64,000 nt of DNA from Ctenosaura bakeri (Eukaryota > Chordata > Lepidosauria > Squamata > Iguanidae). The position numbers were made by a program, and so were the translations under genes. The notes beneath the pieces were generated by a model. The model made no database searches, was not told the DNA's origin, and saw nothing but the letters and a program-made list of their open reading frames with translations. The stretch lies in NCBI GenBank assembly GCA_948474755.1, contig CAOLHI010002544.1:62001-126000 (forward strand), in the 5' to 3' direction. Below, one piece after another: positions 34,928-48,700 of this stretch (position 1 is the stretch's first letter; every line of letters begins with the position of its first letter).

Positions 34928-35110
34928 AACCAACATGGTATAGTAGTTTGAACATTGGATTATGACCCTGGAGACCGAGGTTCAATTCCCTGCTCAGCCA
35001 TGTAACCTATTGGGTGACCTTGGGTACATCACACATTCTTAGCCCCAGAAAACTCTGTGATAGGTGCACCTTAGGGTCACCAATGACTTGAAAGCACACA
35101 GCAACAAAAC
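34928..35110 (+). mobile_element. Sauria-type SINE
   Basis: AACCAACATGGTATAGTAG, GAGGTTCAATTCCCTGCTC, TTGGGTGACCTTGGG, TAGGGTCACCAATGACTTG and an ACA-type tail. Confidence 0.8.
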
Positions 35111-35265
35111 CTAGACCAGAGACACACCCTGTATTCCAGGCAGAAGATGCTGGACTGTAAAAAAAATCAGACTACATATCAAGCGTGTTTGCATCCAAAT
35201 CATACTATGTTTTGTTCTCTATGAATCAAATAGGATTAGTTGTTCATTGAGGGCAGGTGTTGCAA

Positions 35266-35368
35266 CTTATGATCGTCCAGATGTTGCTGGACTTTGGTTC
35301 CCCCTCATTCTTCACAACTAGCTATGCTGGCTAGGGATGATGAAGTTTGCAGTCCAACAAGTTCCTCA
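35266..35368. repeat. About 100-bp palindromic repeat
   Basis: CGTCCAGATGTTGCTGGACT and its arm GAAGTTTGCAGTCCAACAAG enclose a short loop. The solo LTR lies just to the right. Confidence 0.45.
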
Positions 35369-35371
35369 GCT

Positions 35372-36204
35372 TGTTACTCCAGCTATGGCACTGTTGGTGA
35401 GGACCCCAGATATCATTTTGATATCAAACAATTCGGCCTTTGCTTGACCTTTCTCCAGCCACCTCACTCCACGTGTTTGCGAGGTTCTCCGGACAAGCAC
35501 GGACAGGGTGCGGCCGCTAATGGTTTTACATTCCAGACCCTACTGAGGCCAGCAACTCAAGCCTCGCTCGTAGCTTCAGGGAACTTCCCACTGCAAACCT
35601 TACAATAGCTGCACAGCTCTCAGCCGAACCAGTCCTTTTAGACAGGACATTTACATACTGGCCAAACTATTGTCGTCAGGCGTTAAGCTCATGATGCAAA
35701 CTTGACCTTTTCCAAATCCTTTGTCCAGCTCTAAACTCCCTTTGTCCTCACCTGGCATGCCATAGCCGGTAGGCACAAACTCCCCTATAAAAACCCCTCA
35801 TTTCCAAACGGTCTTCAGACTACTTTGGACTTCCATCCCACCTTGCTGCTGGTTTGTCTAACGAGCTGAGCTTTCTTCCCCAGAACCCCATCTTTTTCTC
35901 CAGGACTATGAGACCAGCTGTCGTATTGCCTTTCCCTAAAAGCCCCATTTCTGTTTCCAAGTTAGCTAGAGTGTGTGTGTTGTTTTATTTGCTGTTTATC
36001 TTTCAATAAAACTGTTATTTTTGTTACTTTTAAACTGCTTGCCTGCTCTCTGACCTGAAGCCGTAGACATTGGGTTAAAGATCCTTGACAAAGTTACCCT
36101 GCCTCTCGTTTAGCCAAGAGATTGCTCAAGCTAAATTCCCCCAATTTGTGTTTTATTTGGTTACCTGGGCTCCCCTCCCGGGATCCCCAACATACAGGGT
36201 AACA
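35372..36204 (+). mobile_element. Solo LTR, plus orientation
   Basis: 833 bp from TGTTACTCC to GGGTAACA, flanked by AGCT on both sides. It has CCCTATAAAAACCCC and, further on, CAATAAAACTG as promoter and poly(A) signals. It is the relative of 30353-31258 in the other direction. No retroviral frames adjoin it. Confidence 0.75.
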
Positions 36205-36642
36205 AGCTCAGCTACTGTCCCTTCATGTCAAAACCAGAAGGACATATATCCTGACGCATTCTAGTATTTGAGAAAGAACAGGTTTGGGGGCAAATAACTG
36301 ACACTCTAGCTAAGTGGGTTATATAACAAATTATTTATTCTCCATCTATAGGTATGATAAAAATGTGAATTGGTACAGCAAATGCATTGCTTTGATTTCT
36401 TTATGTAATCATCAAATAAAAGAACTATAGTACTACAATCTGTACTCACAATCTATTCAGTCAAGAGTCTAACTGTACTAGTAAAACAAAAGTATTGATA
36501 ACCATGTTTTCTTAAGTTCAAGTTTTCCATAGTTCTATACCTGCACTGGAATTTGTTGTACGTTGCTAATTTTAGATGAATGTTAGAACCATCAGATGTC
36601 TTTGGTCAGAAAGCACTGAAGTGGCAAAGGGCAAATGTGGTG

Positions 36643-36650
36643 TATAAAAA
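36643..36650 (+). promoter_or_regulatory. TATA box of gene C
   Basis: TATAAAAA, 46 bases before the gene C start codon, the same arrangement as in genes B and D. Outside the box the upstream sequences of the three genes are not obviously alike. Confidence 0.75.
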
Positions 36651-36688
36651 GAAGCGAAAAACAGTGTAAAATCAGTACAGAGGCAAAG

Positions 36689-36713
36689 ATGGCCAAGTTG
36701 ATCTTGCTTACTG
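36689..36713 (+). CDS. CHIA: Gene C exon 1 (signal peptide start)
   Basis: The exon encodes MAKLILLT plus one base, and the donor is GTAAGT. Exon 2 (40276-40305) supplies the hydrophobic core [10 protein letters not shown]. The intron between them is 3.6 kb because of repeats, against 0.8 kb in gene B. Confidence 0.88.
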
Positions 36714-39700
36714 GTAAGTACAAATATGCCCCTCTTATAATTGATTGTGTTTCTTCTGTTGGATCATTCTGCAATGTAGAGTCACTACTATTTCATAAGT
36801 GCTTTAATATTTAAAAGAGAATTATTCTTAATCAGCTCAATGGCATAACTCCTCCAACCCCCCCAAAAAAGAGCATGAAATTTTTATGATAGTTACTAGC
36901 TTGATAGATGAAGGGAATGCTGTGGATGTAGCATATCTCAATTTCAGTAAGGCCTTTGACAAAGTTCCCCATGACATCCTTGCAAAGAAGTTAGTAAAAT
37001 GCAGGATGGACAGGGCTACTGTTAGTTGGATTTGTAATTGGTTGACTGACCGAACCCAAAGGGGGATCATGAATGGTTGCTTTTCATCCTGGAGAGAAGT
37101 GACTAGTGGGGTGCCACAGGGTTCTGTCCTGGGCCCAGTGCTGGTCAATATTTTTATCAACAACTTGGATGAAGGAATAGAGGGCATGCTCATCAAATCT
37201 GCAGATGACACCAAATTGGGAGAGGTTGCTAATACATCAGAGGACAGGATCAAAATTCAAAATGACTTGGATAGATTGGAGAGCTGGGCCAAGGCGAACA
37301 AAATGAAATTCAACAGAGAGAAGTGTAAGGTCCTACACTTAGGTAGAAAAAATGGAATACAGAAATATAGGATGGGGGACACATGGCTGGATAGCAGTAC
37401 ATGTGAAAGGGATCTAGGAGTCTTAATAGACCACAAGCTGAACATGAGTCAGCAGTGTGATGCAGCAGCCAAGAAAGCCAATGCAATTCTTGGTTGCATC
37501 AATAGGACTATGGTGTCTCGATCGAGGGAGGTTCTGGTACCACTCTACTCTGCTTTGGTTAGACCTCATCTTGAATACTGTGTCCAGTTCTGGGCACCCT
37601 AATTCAAGAAGGACATGGTCAAGCTGGAGCAAGTCCAGAGGAGGACGACCAAAATGGTGAGGGGCCTGGAAGCCATGCCCTATGAGGATAGACTTAGAGA
37701 GCTGGGTGAGTTTAGTCTGCAGAAGAGAAGGTTAAGAGGGGACATGATAGCCTTGTTTAAATATTTGAAGGGATGCCATGTAGAGGAAGGAGAGGGCTTG
37801 TTTTCTGCTGCTCCAGAAACCAGGACAAGGAGCAATGGATTCAAGCTGCAGGAAAGGAGATTCCACCTGAACCTCAGGAAGAATTTCCTGACAGTCAGGG
37901 CTGTCCGGCAGTGGAATGTGCTGCCTCGGAGTGTAGTGGAGTCTCCTTCTTTGGAGGTTTTCAAGCAGAGGCTTGATGGCCATCTGTCAGGAGTGCTTTG
38001 AGGGTGTTCCTGCATGGCAGGGGGTTGGACTGGATGGCCCGTGTGGTCTCTTCCAACTCTACATTTCTATGGTTCTATGATTCTATGATTTGGTTTATCA
38101 TACAGTCAGTTGCATTTGCTGGCATTTTACTGAAAAGTCCAACAGTGAAATTTATTCATGTTCTTGTATGCATAGGATCTTTTTTTTCTTCTCCTGTGTG
38201 ACTTTTAACACCTTTGCCCAATGAAGAAACTGGCGGAGCTTCAAAAGCTTGCATGATTATTTTATGCATTTTTAGTTGGCCCCATAAAAGTATTGTTGTT
38301 TTGTGGATTTTAGATGTGATTGTATTTTCCTGTAGGACCAACACAGATATTTTTCCTGGATTTGAGAATACCACATTTTAGCCGCAACAGGGGAATCTTA
38401 AAGAAGAGGGAGCCAAGAGTCTGTGACTTGGGTCATTTCCGCATTCGTCTGTTATAGTGCTATTATTGCATGTTCAATATCCTACGGAATCCTGGGGTTT
38501 GCAGTTTAGGGAGGGGCCTTTGAGGACTCCATAGGATGTTGAAAGTGAAATAATAGCACTATAACAGGCTAGTGAAACGGGTTTCACTATTCAAGGTTCC
38601 TACCACCTACAAAGATAAAACTTTTTTTTTCATTGGGTCTGCATTTGCCAGGTTTTACCTATACAGCACCTGAAGGTGTTTTTCAGATGGAACAGTATAG
38701 AGGCTTCTTTAGAAATTCATTGTCCTCTGCCTAAGAAAGGGGTGGGTAGCCCCACTCAGGACAGAAACAGCCTGGCTCTCAGGGGAAATTACATTTGCCG
38801 TTGTTAATGGAGTTTAAATTTTATTGCATTTTCCTCCCAAAGCCCACATGGCCAGAGAGAGGAGTGAGCTGTACCTCCATGGTCATCAATCTAGACCATC
38901 TTAAACAACAACAAAAATAATATCTTGACAAAATGTAAGCCTGTGACTCTGCCATCATCATTTTTTTTTCTTCTCCTGTATGATTTTTAACACCTCTAGC
39001 TGATGAAGAAACCAGTAGAATTTTAAAAGCTTGTGTGATACATTTTGTGCATTTTCAGCTGGCCTAAGAAAAATATTACTGTTTTGTGGATTTTGGATGT
39101 GATTGTATTTTGCTGTTTGGCCAACGCAGACACCCTTTTACACGTCTTATGAAACCAGTAACATTGCTTCTTTCCTTTTGTTTTGTGCTGTGGTAAGAAA
39201 ATGTTGAGTTCTTGTGAAGGAAATGTTTCTTCTAATATTTGGAAAACTTTAAATCTTGTGCCTCATTGTACTGAACCTTTTCTCTCCATCCCGTCCCCTC
39301 AATGAATTTCAGAATTGTTTAATCCATGAATAATTCTTAGCAAAATAGCAACGAAGTCTATGGCTATCTTTGGCCATAGCATTGTAGAACCAAATAATTA
39401 TTCCTATTCCAAATAGAATCCACTTAGTAACTAATTCTCATTTAAAATAAATAAATAAGACTCTTATTCAAGTTGTTCATATTCTTCTCATTCAAGATTA
39501 TGGGCAGTATACCATGGTACACTTTTGCCAGTGGAAGTAGCAGGGGCTAACACCTCTTCTCTATGCAGCCTACCTGTCCATCCAAAAAAGCTGCTTCCAG
39601 CCGGCCCCTCCTGAAACTGCAAACCCCAGGATTCCATAGGATGTTGAAAGTGGAATCATAGTGCTATAACAGTCTAATGCGGAAATCGCTTTGGTTGGGA

Positions 39701-42700
39701 AACCCTCCAGATCAGGTTGTCAGTACCATTAAGAACCCCAGGGGGAAGGTGAGCTACTGGTAGAACCACTATATTGCATTTAGGTTCATCTCTTAAGCAA
39801 AATGGATAATGGGCCAGTTTTAAATGAACTTCTTTATATTGCTACTCACTTCTGATATAGAACCTAAAATCATGCACTATGGTTGACATCCTGTTGGCTA
39901 GTTCCTGAATGGAGTAGACCTATTCAATCAATTGTTGGGTGGTGAGTAAACTCATAGCTAAATCCCATTCATTGAACAGGTATACTCTAGTCAGAATTAA
40001 CAACCAGATATAGACCTGTATTACTACTAGTGTCTGTACACAGATTAATGTACACAATATAAACTACAAATTACACTCACCTGATCTACTTCCAGCAAGA
40101 GTGGACACATTGAATCAACTGCTGAATATTTTAAGTCCACACCTACATAAATCCCATTAAGGAAATGGATCTATTTTAGTTGGGACTAGCAATTGGATCA
40201 AAGGCCTATGTCATGCTGCCAGGGGAGGGGGACCTTGTCAACCCAATTTATTAATGATATCCTTTTTCTTTATAGGTTTGGTGCTCCTGCTGAATGCACA
40301 AATAGGTATGAAATTCAGTTCTGAGGATACATGTGTCTCTTGACCATGCTTTGTGGAGGGAAGAAACCAGTCAAATATGGTTCAGTGGCAGAGCAGATAT
40401 TTTGTATGCAGAAGTTCTCCATCTAGTTCATCCATGGTGTTAAAGGTTCAGGTTGCAACCACTGATGGGAGTGGTGCCTGCTTGAGAGTTGGAAAGCCAC
40501 TGCCAGTGGGCTAGAAAGCTAACAGTGATTTTCTGTGGACCTGATAATGAACTGTAAAGTAATGATTATAACAGCCATGACTGTAGTTGCTATTCTTTTG
40601 CGTGAAATTCAGAACGGCTGAATATCCTGGATATCCTGGATAAAAGACAACCCTTACATTTATGTCTAACTTTAATAGGAGGTTGGAACAAGAAACCAAC
40701 AAAATAGATATAGTAGTATAAATATATTGGGAATATTAATCAACACATTTATAAAATGAAGTGTGGTCATTCTTTCAGTATTATAGTATAGCCTCACTCA
40801 GGAAGAATGATGTCTATAGAAATGGCAGTTATAATCCATGGTGCTTCTTCCCCAAAGCCAGTAAGCAGAACTGGCAAAGACCCTTTTATTCAGGCAGGCC
40901 TTTAATAACTTTTGTTGTTATCTACGTTCAAGCCGTTTCCAACTTGTGGCGACCCTAAGGAGAACCTATTATGGGTTTTTCTTGTCAAGATTTGTTCAGA
41001 AAGGGTTTACCATTGCTTTCCTCTGAGGGTGAGAGAGTGTGACTTGTCCAAAGTCACCCAGTGGGTTTCCATTGCCTAAATGAACATACTAGACTTTGAA
41101 TGCATTGATAATACATCAATTTGTAATTGTTATTATAGTTTTTAAAACATCACCTTAATAAATAAACTTATGTAAATTTTATATTATTATTCATTGTATT
41201 CTTCTAAATATTTTAATACTGTACACTGTCTGCCACTTCACATCCCAGCCATGGAAGAAAGGCAGGATACAAATAAAACAACATAGTAAAATAAAGGCTT
41301 ATCTCAACCCAAATTATTCAGGTAATTGCGGCAGAAAGTCCTGCAAGCACACTTTCTCCCCCAAGAAGTCAAAAATATAATCTCATTAACTAAAACTTTG
41401 CTATTTTTTCTTAATCCCCAAATGAACTGCCTGAGGCACTTACGTCCCTTTGTCAGATGACAGGACTGGACCTGTCACTAAGGATTTCTAAAGAGCACTG
41501 GAGGATATATAAGTAGTGATATCTTTAAGCATTCTGCTTCCCAAAGATCAGAGTTACGCCCCACAATATCATTTGTGCAGCCTCTGCCCTAGCTACCAAA
41601 TGTGCCCCAATTTTATAAGAAATACCAGAAATACTTTTTTATGCTCCTTGGGGGCTTCCAGGGATTGTGGTTTTGTAATACAAGGCACCATCTCTAACCT
41701 CTCAAATCTTTTTAAAAATGGGGAGTAAATTTGCAACTACTTCAGGGATAGTTCTGGTTCTGTCTACTGTAATGTCTTCAAAATCTGCAGTGTATGCCAA
41801 GACTTGGTTTACACTTTCATACTTTTAAAATAAATACAATATATGCCTAGCTTTCTTCTACCTATACTCCACCTTGGCCCAGTTTTGTTTCAGGATACAT
41901 TATCATCAACTTTTTTTTATAGGTTCTGCCTATGTGCTATCATGCTACTTCACCAACTGGGGCCAATACAGACCAGGCCTTGGGCGCTACAAGCCTGACA
42001 ATATTGACCCTTGCCTATGTACTCACCTGATCTATGCCTTTGCTGGGATGAGCAACAATGAGATTGCAACCATTGAGTGGAATGATGTCACCCTTTACAA
42101 ATCTTTCAACGGCTTGAAAAACCAGTAAGTATCTGTGAATAAGAGGCATCCCTTTCTCCACTCTCTTTTTTTCTAAGAAGTCACTTATCAAAGCAAACAG
42201 CCAAACTAATGGGAACAATGTTATTCCTTAGATAGAAGTTGAAGACCAATTCCCATGATGACTTTTCGAGTGTTTTATAGCGTGGGATGTTGTGTTACTT
42301 TAATCCATAGTTTTGATTTACAAAAGCATAAGTATGAGACTGCTTTACTAGAAAAATAGATTTCTGGCCAGAACTGATAAATGATCATGATAGCGATGGT
42401 GATGAAGATGATCCATTTTAGCACAACACTGGTTCATTAGTAATTGGTTCATTAGTCATCTGTCTTGTAGTGAGGCATCAACATAACCATTTCACAATGT
42501 GATTGCTACTCCTTACTTTGTCCACCATGAACCATGCATTCTCCTGCACTTTCATAGTAATCAAAACTTGAAAATCTGGGACTGATGGTGTACCTACAAG
42601 GTGAAGAGGAAGCAGACTGCCATAAAGGAGCTATGGGCAGCCATCTATGGTGAACCAGAAGCTGCTAATAAAGCCCATAATTAGAATGACAACCTAAGGA

Positions 42701-45700
42701 CAGAACTGAGGAGCAAGTCAAAAGTCAGGATACAAGTAGATGAAGTCAGCACAAGGCCTGAGGGAAACTAAGAATAAGCCATCCACAGTTCAGTAATTCT
42801 ATATATAGGCCAGCTGCACATAGATCCCAGTAACTCCTGATGTAAAAAGTCAATCAATGTTCATTTGCTTTCTCAAAGTTTCATAATTCTGTCCTGATGC
42901 CACTGAAAAGCAGTGAATCTGAAGCAACGTGTCAGTTTTAACAATTGGATTAGGTCACGTGGATTAGGTCTTATACTATGGAGTCTAGGATTCATCTTAG
43001 TAATCTTTCCCATTATAGGAATGCAGAACTGAAGACTCTCCTGGCAATTGGAGGCTGGAACTTTGGAACAGCACCGTAAGTTTGAACCATTCCCCTAGTC
43101 CTCTATCTCATCATTACTAGTAAGGATGAATGCAAGAAGAGGCAATTCTCTTAAATCTACTCTTTATAACCACCTTTCAGATTCAACACAATGGTTTCCA
43201 CTCCTGAGAACCGCCAGACCTTCATCAATTCTGTCATCACATTCTTGCGTCAATATGGTTTTGATGGACTGGACTTTGACTGGGAGTACCCTGGCTCTAG
43301 AGGAAGTACTCCTCAAGATAAGTCCCTCTTTACCGTCCTGGTTAAGGTAAAGTCACTTTTTGTGTATATCGTACTTTCCAGTGGCTGGGCTCCGGGACCA
43401 CTGAGAGTGCGTTCAGGCCCTGTTTGAAAAACCACAAACCACAAATGCCCTGCCAGCCACAACCAATTCCCTACCCCAGATACCTACTTGGCCATTCTTT
43501 GACCAATAAACACAGGTTGTACCATACCATATCATGTGCTCTTCAGTAAACCTATCCGAGCCAGTCAAGAAATGTTCGGGAAGTGCTCTCAGAGGTACAG
43601 GAGTCAGCACAGAGAGAGCTGCCCACCCAGGCTGTGGAGGAGCTGCATATATTTACATTTGGATATAATATTTTATGTACAACTTTTTGAGCAAAGACTT
43701 AAAATATCCATAAGCTGAATCTCATTGGAGTTTTAATCATTAAGTCTGATTCTTCAGCATCCTAAGATATGTCTTCTCTCCTTCGCGCCCCCCCCCCGAG
43801 GTTAGAATTGGATGCACTTCATTTTTTGTTTTTTCCAAGATTTCTATGAACAGGTGACAGCCTTAAACATCATTTTGGAACCTCTGACTTAGGTTAGAGT
43901 TTTGATCTCACTAGAACTTTGCTTGTTACCATGTTCTTTGAAAGGAGAGAAAAACAAAAGCCAGGATCCAATAGAGTGGCACCACTGAAAGAACTACTTC
44001 CACCAGTGGAACTGAGGAGGGAATAATCTTGCCTTTCCTACCAGTCTCTCATTGTCCATGCTTGGTCTGGGCCAGCAGCCAAAAGCAGCTGATAACACAC
44101 ACAGCAAGAGGTTCTGGCAGCAAAGTAATTAGTCAGTTTACTTTAGCAAAGAAACAGTCTTACAAATGAGAAGTAAACAACAGTCCCAGTAAGATCTATA
44201 AATCAGAGGCAGGCAATATAAACACAAGTGAGAGGCAAGAACAACAGGCAAGCAAAACAAACAGAAGCATGGCAGGAGAAATCACCAACAAGATCTGGAG
44301 GGGGATGGCTCAGCTCTTATATGTTCAGAGGTCAGCACAACTGGTGCTTGATTAATTGTTACTTGGCATAAATTCTCTGGGAGTGGCATAGGAGTCCCCT
44401 TCAGTGTCTACACTGGATGAAGGTGGGTATTGGTAAGTCGTTTTCAATGTCAGAAGGAACAGGGCTCCCTGCTGGGGCTGGCACTGCCTCCTGTTCTGTC
44501 TCTGGGGTGGGTGGTGGTACTGTCTGCTCCACAGTTTCTGCTGTTATAGGCTCTGCGCCAGGGCCTATGCCCAGCTCAGCAGGTTCTGCTGTCTCAGACT
44601 CTGAGTCTGAGTCTAGGTCCTGGAAGCCCATGACACTCATACACCCTCAAACTTTGTTCTGGAGGGCCAGGTCATCCTCTGGAGGAGGTGACATGGAGGG
44701 CCACTCAGGGAAAAGAAAGGGAGTCCTGTTGCCTTAAGAGTCAGACACTGTCATAACTCTGAATTTGGGGCAATGAAAACAATGAAAAAGTAAAAACCTT
44801 TATGCATAATCAGTACAGACCTAAGTTAGAGAGAAATATGCTTTGTTATTTTTCAATCCGGTGATCAAAAATGCTTCTAAGAAAAATTGTGAAAGTTTCT
44901 TGAACAAATGGGAATATTCTGAGTATGATGGCACTTTTCTTTTTGCTACAACTTGATAGGGAGATCATCAGTAAAGGATGCTGGACCAGTGGAACCAGCT
45001 TACTTGGAATGTCACTATCAACAAAAGTTCTGAGTTCTGCTTTATTATCTTATAGGAAATGTTGACAGCCTTTGAGCAGGAGGCCCAGAAAACAAACAGA
45101 CCCAGGCTGATGGTCACTGCTGCTGTTGCTGCTGGACTTTCCAATATTGAGTCAGGCTACCAGATTCCTGAGCTTGGCCAGTAAGTACAATGATTTCATA
45201 AATTAAGATTTTAAATACTCTTTTTTAAAAACATAACGCCTGCTTTTTGTAATCTGCATGGATGAAGATCCCATGACCCTGGCAATTAATATACTATAAG
45301 ACTACATAATGTACATACACCATAATGGTTATCAAGTGTATAGCATCTGAGCAACAGTGTGAAACCAACCTGGTAAATCTCATAAATTTCTCATTGGTGA
45401 AATACAAATTGGCATTTGCATGGAGCCAAAAAACAGTATTAGCATTGGGCTTTTCTAAAGAATATAATTAAGGTTACAGTGTGTCTTGCTACCTGTGCTA
45501 CTTGTCAGGGACACTGAAGGAGAGGAAACATGCATGAATACTATTTCCAATAATAATTAGCTTCAAAACACAAAGGAATATGGATAGTGCTATGGACATT
45601 CACTCTAAAGATAAATCTCAATATGTAGAGTAAAAACTGCAGTGATCCACTGTTCAATAAATAACCAAACATAGTCCCAACACCCATCATTGATGAGCAC

Positions 45701-48700
45701 TTTGAACCTGGGAAAGACTTAGAGCATGAAGCTTGGATTTACAGGTCTTACTGTATATTAAAGCTAGAATCCAGGCCATGCCAGCACATCTTTTGGGGAA
45801 TATTGCAGAAGAAGGAATTCTGGACCTGCATATGCAATGTCTTCACTCTGAGTGCACAAAAACAGCCAGAGAGCTGAAAGGATGAAGCTTCATCCCCTTG
45901 GACATTGCAGAAGTGCACCAGACATATTCCTGCTGCCCTTCTGTACATTGGGAACAAAGAGCAGCCTTATATTATAAGCAAAAGTTGTTCTTCCCTCCTC
46001 AGTGTGCAAGAACCACCAGAAAATGCCTAGGCATACTTCCACACCTTGAACCCACACCAGCTGCTATTGCACACTTAAGGAAGACAGAGAAAAGGGAGGA
46101 GCCTCCCTACGCCAGGCAACAACATAAACACACTGGCAGAGACTTTTGGTTCACCAACATACTTAGTGATTATTAGCCTAAATGATAACATACATTGCTA
46201 GAACAAAAGGTATTGTACAGTGATTATGTTTTAACAGATGTTGGTATTTTGGTAAGAAGCCGTGGGAAAACCCAGGAGGACTACCCACTGAAATTTTGGT
46301 TGTTTTCAATACCTGGATCCCAATACAATTTCATGGATGAAACAGTGTGATTGCAAAATGTTTCTTGCACCACCTTTAGTAATGTGAGGTGTAAATAACT
46401 GAGTCTTCATGCTATCTATCAAATGGTGTGTTGGACACAGATGCATTTAATTATCCCACAGGTATCTGGACTATTTCCATGTGATGACTTATGACTTCCA
46501 TGGATCCTGGGAAGGTTACACTGGAGAGAACAGCCCTCTGTACAGAGGTCCTGCTGATACTGGCAGCAACATCTATTTCAACATTGTAAGTATTAGGTGA
46601 AAGCATCTTCAAAGGCTGCAATAAAAACTGCAAGCATGTAAAAATCAATATTCCACATAGGAAACTGGGTATAACGCAAGTACTGATTTTATAGGACTAT
46701 GCCATGAACTACTGGAAAGATCACGGTGCCCCAGCTGAGAAACTCATTGTTGGATTCCCAACTTATGGACACACCTTCATCCTCAGCGATCCATCCAATA
46801 CTGCCATTGGTGCCCCCACATCTGGGCCTGGGCCTGCTGGACCTTATACAAGACAATCTGGCTTCTGGGCTTACTATGAGGTTTGTACATTTTTACTCAG
46901 AATACAGAATCAAATTTATTCTACTCAGACAACTAGCAGTCAAATTATTTTATTGACAATCCTTCAGAAACACTGTATTTATTTTTTATAAATATAAATC
47001 ACTAATGAATTCCTCAGCATGGCCATTCTGTCATGAAACACAACAAATAAAGTTGTTTTGCCACAGAAGATACTACTTTGGTGGCATAGAGTTCCTAAAA
47101 AAATGGTCCATCCATGTCATCTGGGCATCATATACACAAAATGATGGAAATAACATGCATCAGGTTATTGTACACATAATAAAATGAAGGCAGTCCTTTC
47201 CTGGGCTCAGAGAAGATTTTGTACACATATCTAGTCTGTGACTCCATATTCAGGAAAATCTTTTTCCATCAGAATAATCTAAAAATTTTATTTATGTTAT
47301 TTAACCTGAATGAAAAAAATATAAATATGATTCCAGATATCATCAAATAATACATGAAATCACAGAGAGAGAAAATCCACACAATCAAATTGAGGTAAAT
47401 GGCTTGGATGATGTCATCAATATTCAGATTTTTTAGGAATGATGTTTAGTCAAGAACAGTGATGCAAAAAATGCTTTTGAAATACAGCAGCTAATGTGAC
47501 TTTCCTCAGACTCAGACAAAGGGTGAAGAAGTCTGCTTCCTGATTGCCATAGACAAACAGCTATTACTCTATCTCCTTTCTTCAGATTATAGTAGTATAG
47601 AGTAATATAGCTAATGCATAGTGGTTTGGAGCAATGAGGAGTTTTAGATAACGGAAGATTTCTACACAATTAGCAAAGACTTGCTTGATTATACAGCCCA
47701 GCACTTTAGCTCAAGCCATATAGATTTCTGCATTGATATTTTCAATTCACTGCCTTGCATTACGCAAATTGCATTATGAGATACTAACCAAGACAGAAAA
47801 CCTGAGGTGACTTACAAGGTGGCTGTTTGGTTTTTTCCTTTTTCAGATATGCACCTTCCTGAAGAACGGAGCCACACAAGCCTGGGATGCTCCTCAAGAT
47901 GTGCCCTATGCCTACAAAGGGAGTGAGTGGCTTGGGTATGACAACATCAAGAGTTTCAACATCAAGGTATGAGAGAAATGGCTGATGAACCAACAACAGG
48001 AAACACTGCTCCCATTCTTCCATAAAACACGAACTGATCTTAGCTTCTTTCTTCCTTTGAACAGGCTGAATGGCTGAAGAAAAACAACTTTGCGGGTGCC
48101 ATGGTTTGGTCCCTTGACTTGGATGACTTCACTGGCACTTTCTGCAACCAGGGCAAATACCCCTTGATCACCACCTTGAAGAATGCTCTTGGAGTGCAGA
48201 GTGCAAGTAAGTGGTAGCAGCAGGAGCAGGAACCCACAAAATGAGTGTGAAAAGCAACATTTTAGGGAAAGGTTTGTGGCTGGATCAGATCAGATTAAGC
48301 CATCTCTGTTGCTTATTTTAGAATACATCTTTCAAATCAAGGTACCAAGGTCAGTTAACATTTAGCTTATTTTGTAGATATCCATGCCCACGTGAGATGC
48401 AAGATGGACAGAGAGATGTAGGGTGGACAGGATACTGTCAATGCATTGTGATATAGTAGTAGCAGCAAGTAAGCAAAAATCAAGGAATGAGAGAAGTTGT
48501 ATCTGGATGCTTTTCAACCACCAAAGTCTTTTAAGGGCTTAAAAAAATGATGTGCATTATGAAACAGGATTAAGAAACCAGATTTCACCAGTGCTACAGA
48601 GAGGATAACACAGGACTTGGAAAGAAAGGGCTACTACAAGTCAGAACAAAGTTCATGAATGACCATAAGCCTCATAATCAGAGAGGTTCTTAAATTCTGG

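Larger units (their letters stand above)
26790..36640. other. Intergenic region between genes B and C, transposon-rich
   Basis: No gene is seen over nearly 10 kb. The content is SINEs, a Bov-B LINE, two solo LTRs, CR1 tails and MITEs, listed separately. Unassigned AT-rich sequence remains at 26800-27540, 28270-28840, 29020-29540 and 33320-34750. Confidence 0.6.

Noticed and set aside
30353..36204. One endogenous provirus bounded by the two LTRs
   Set aside because: The LTRs are in opposite orientation, have different flanking duplications, and no gag, pol or env lies between them.
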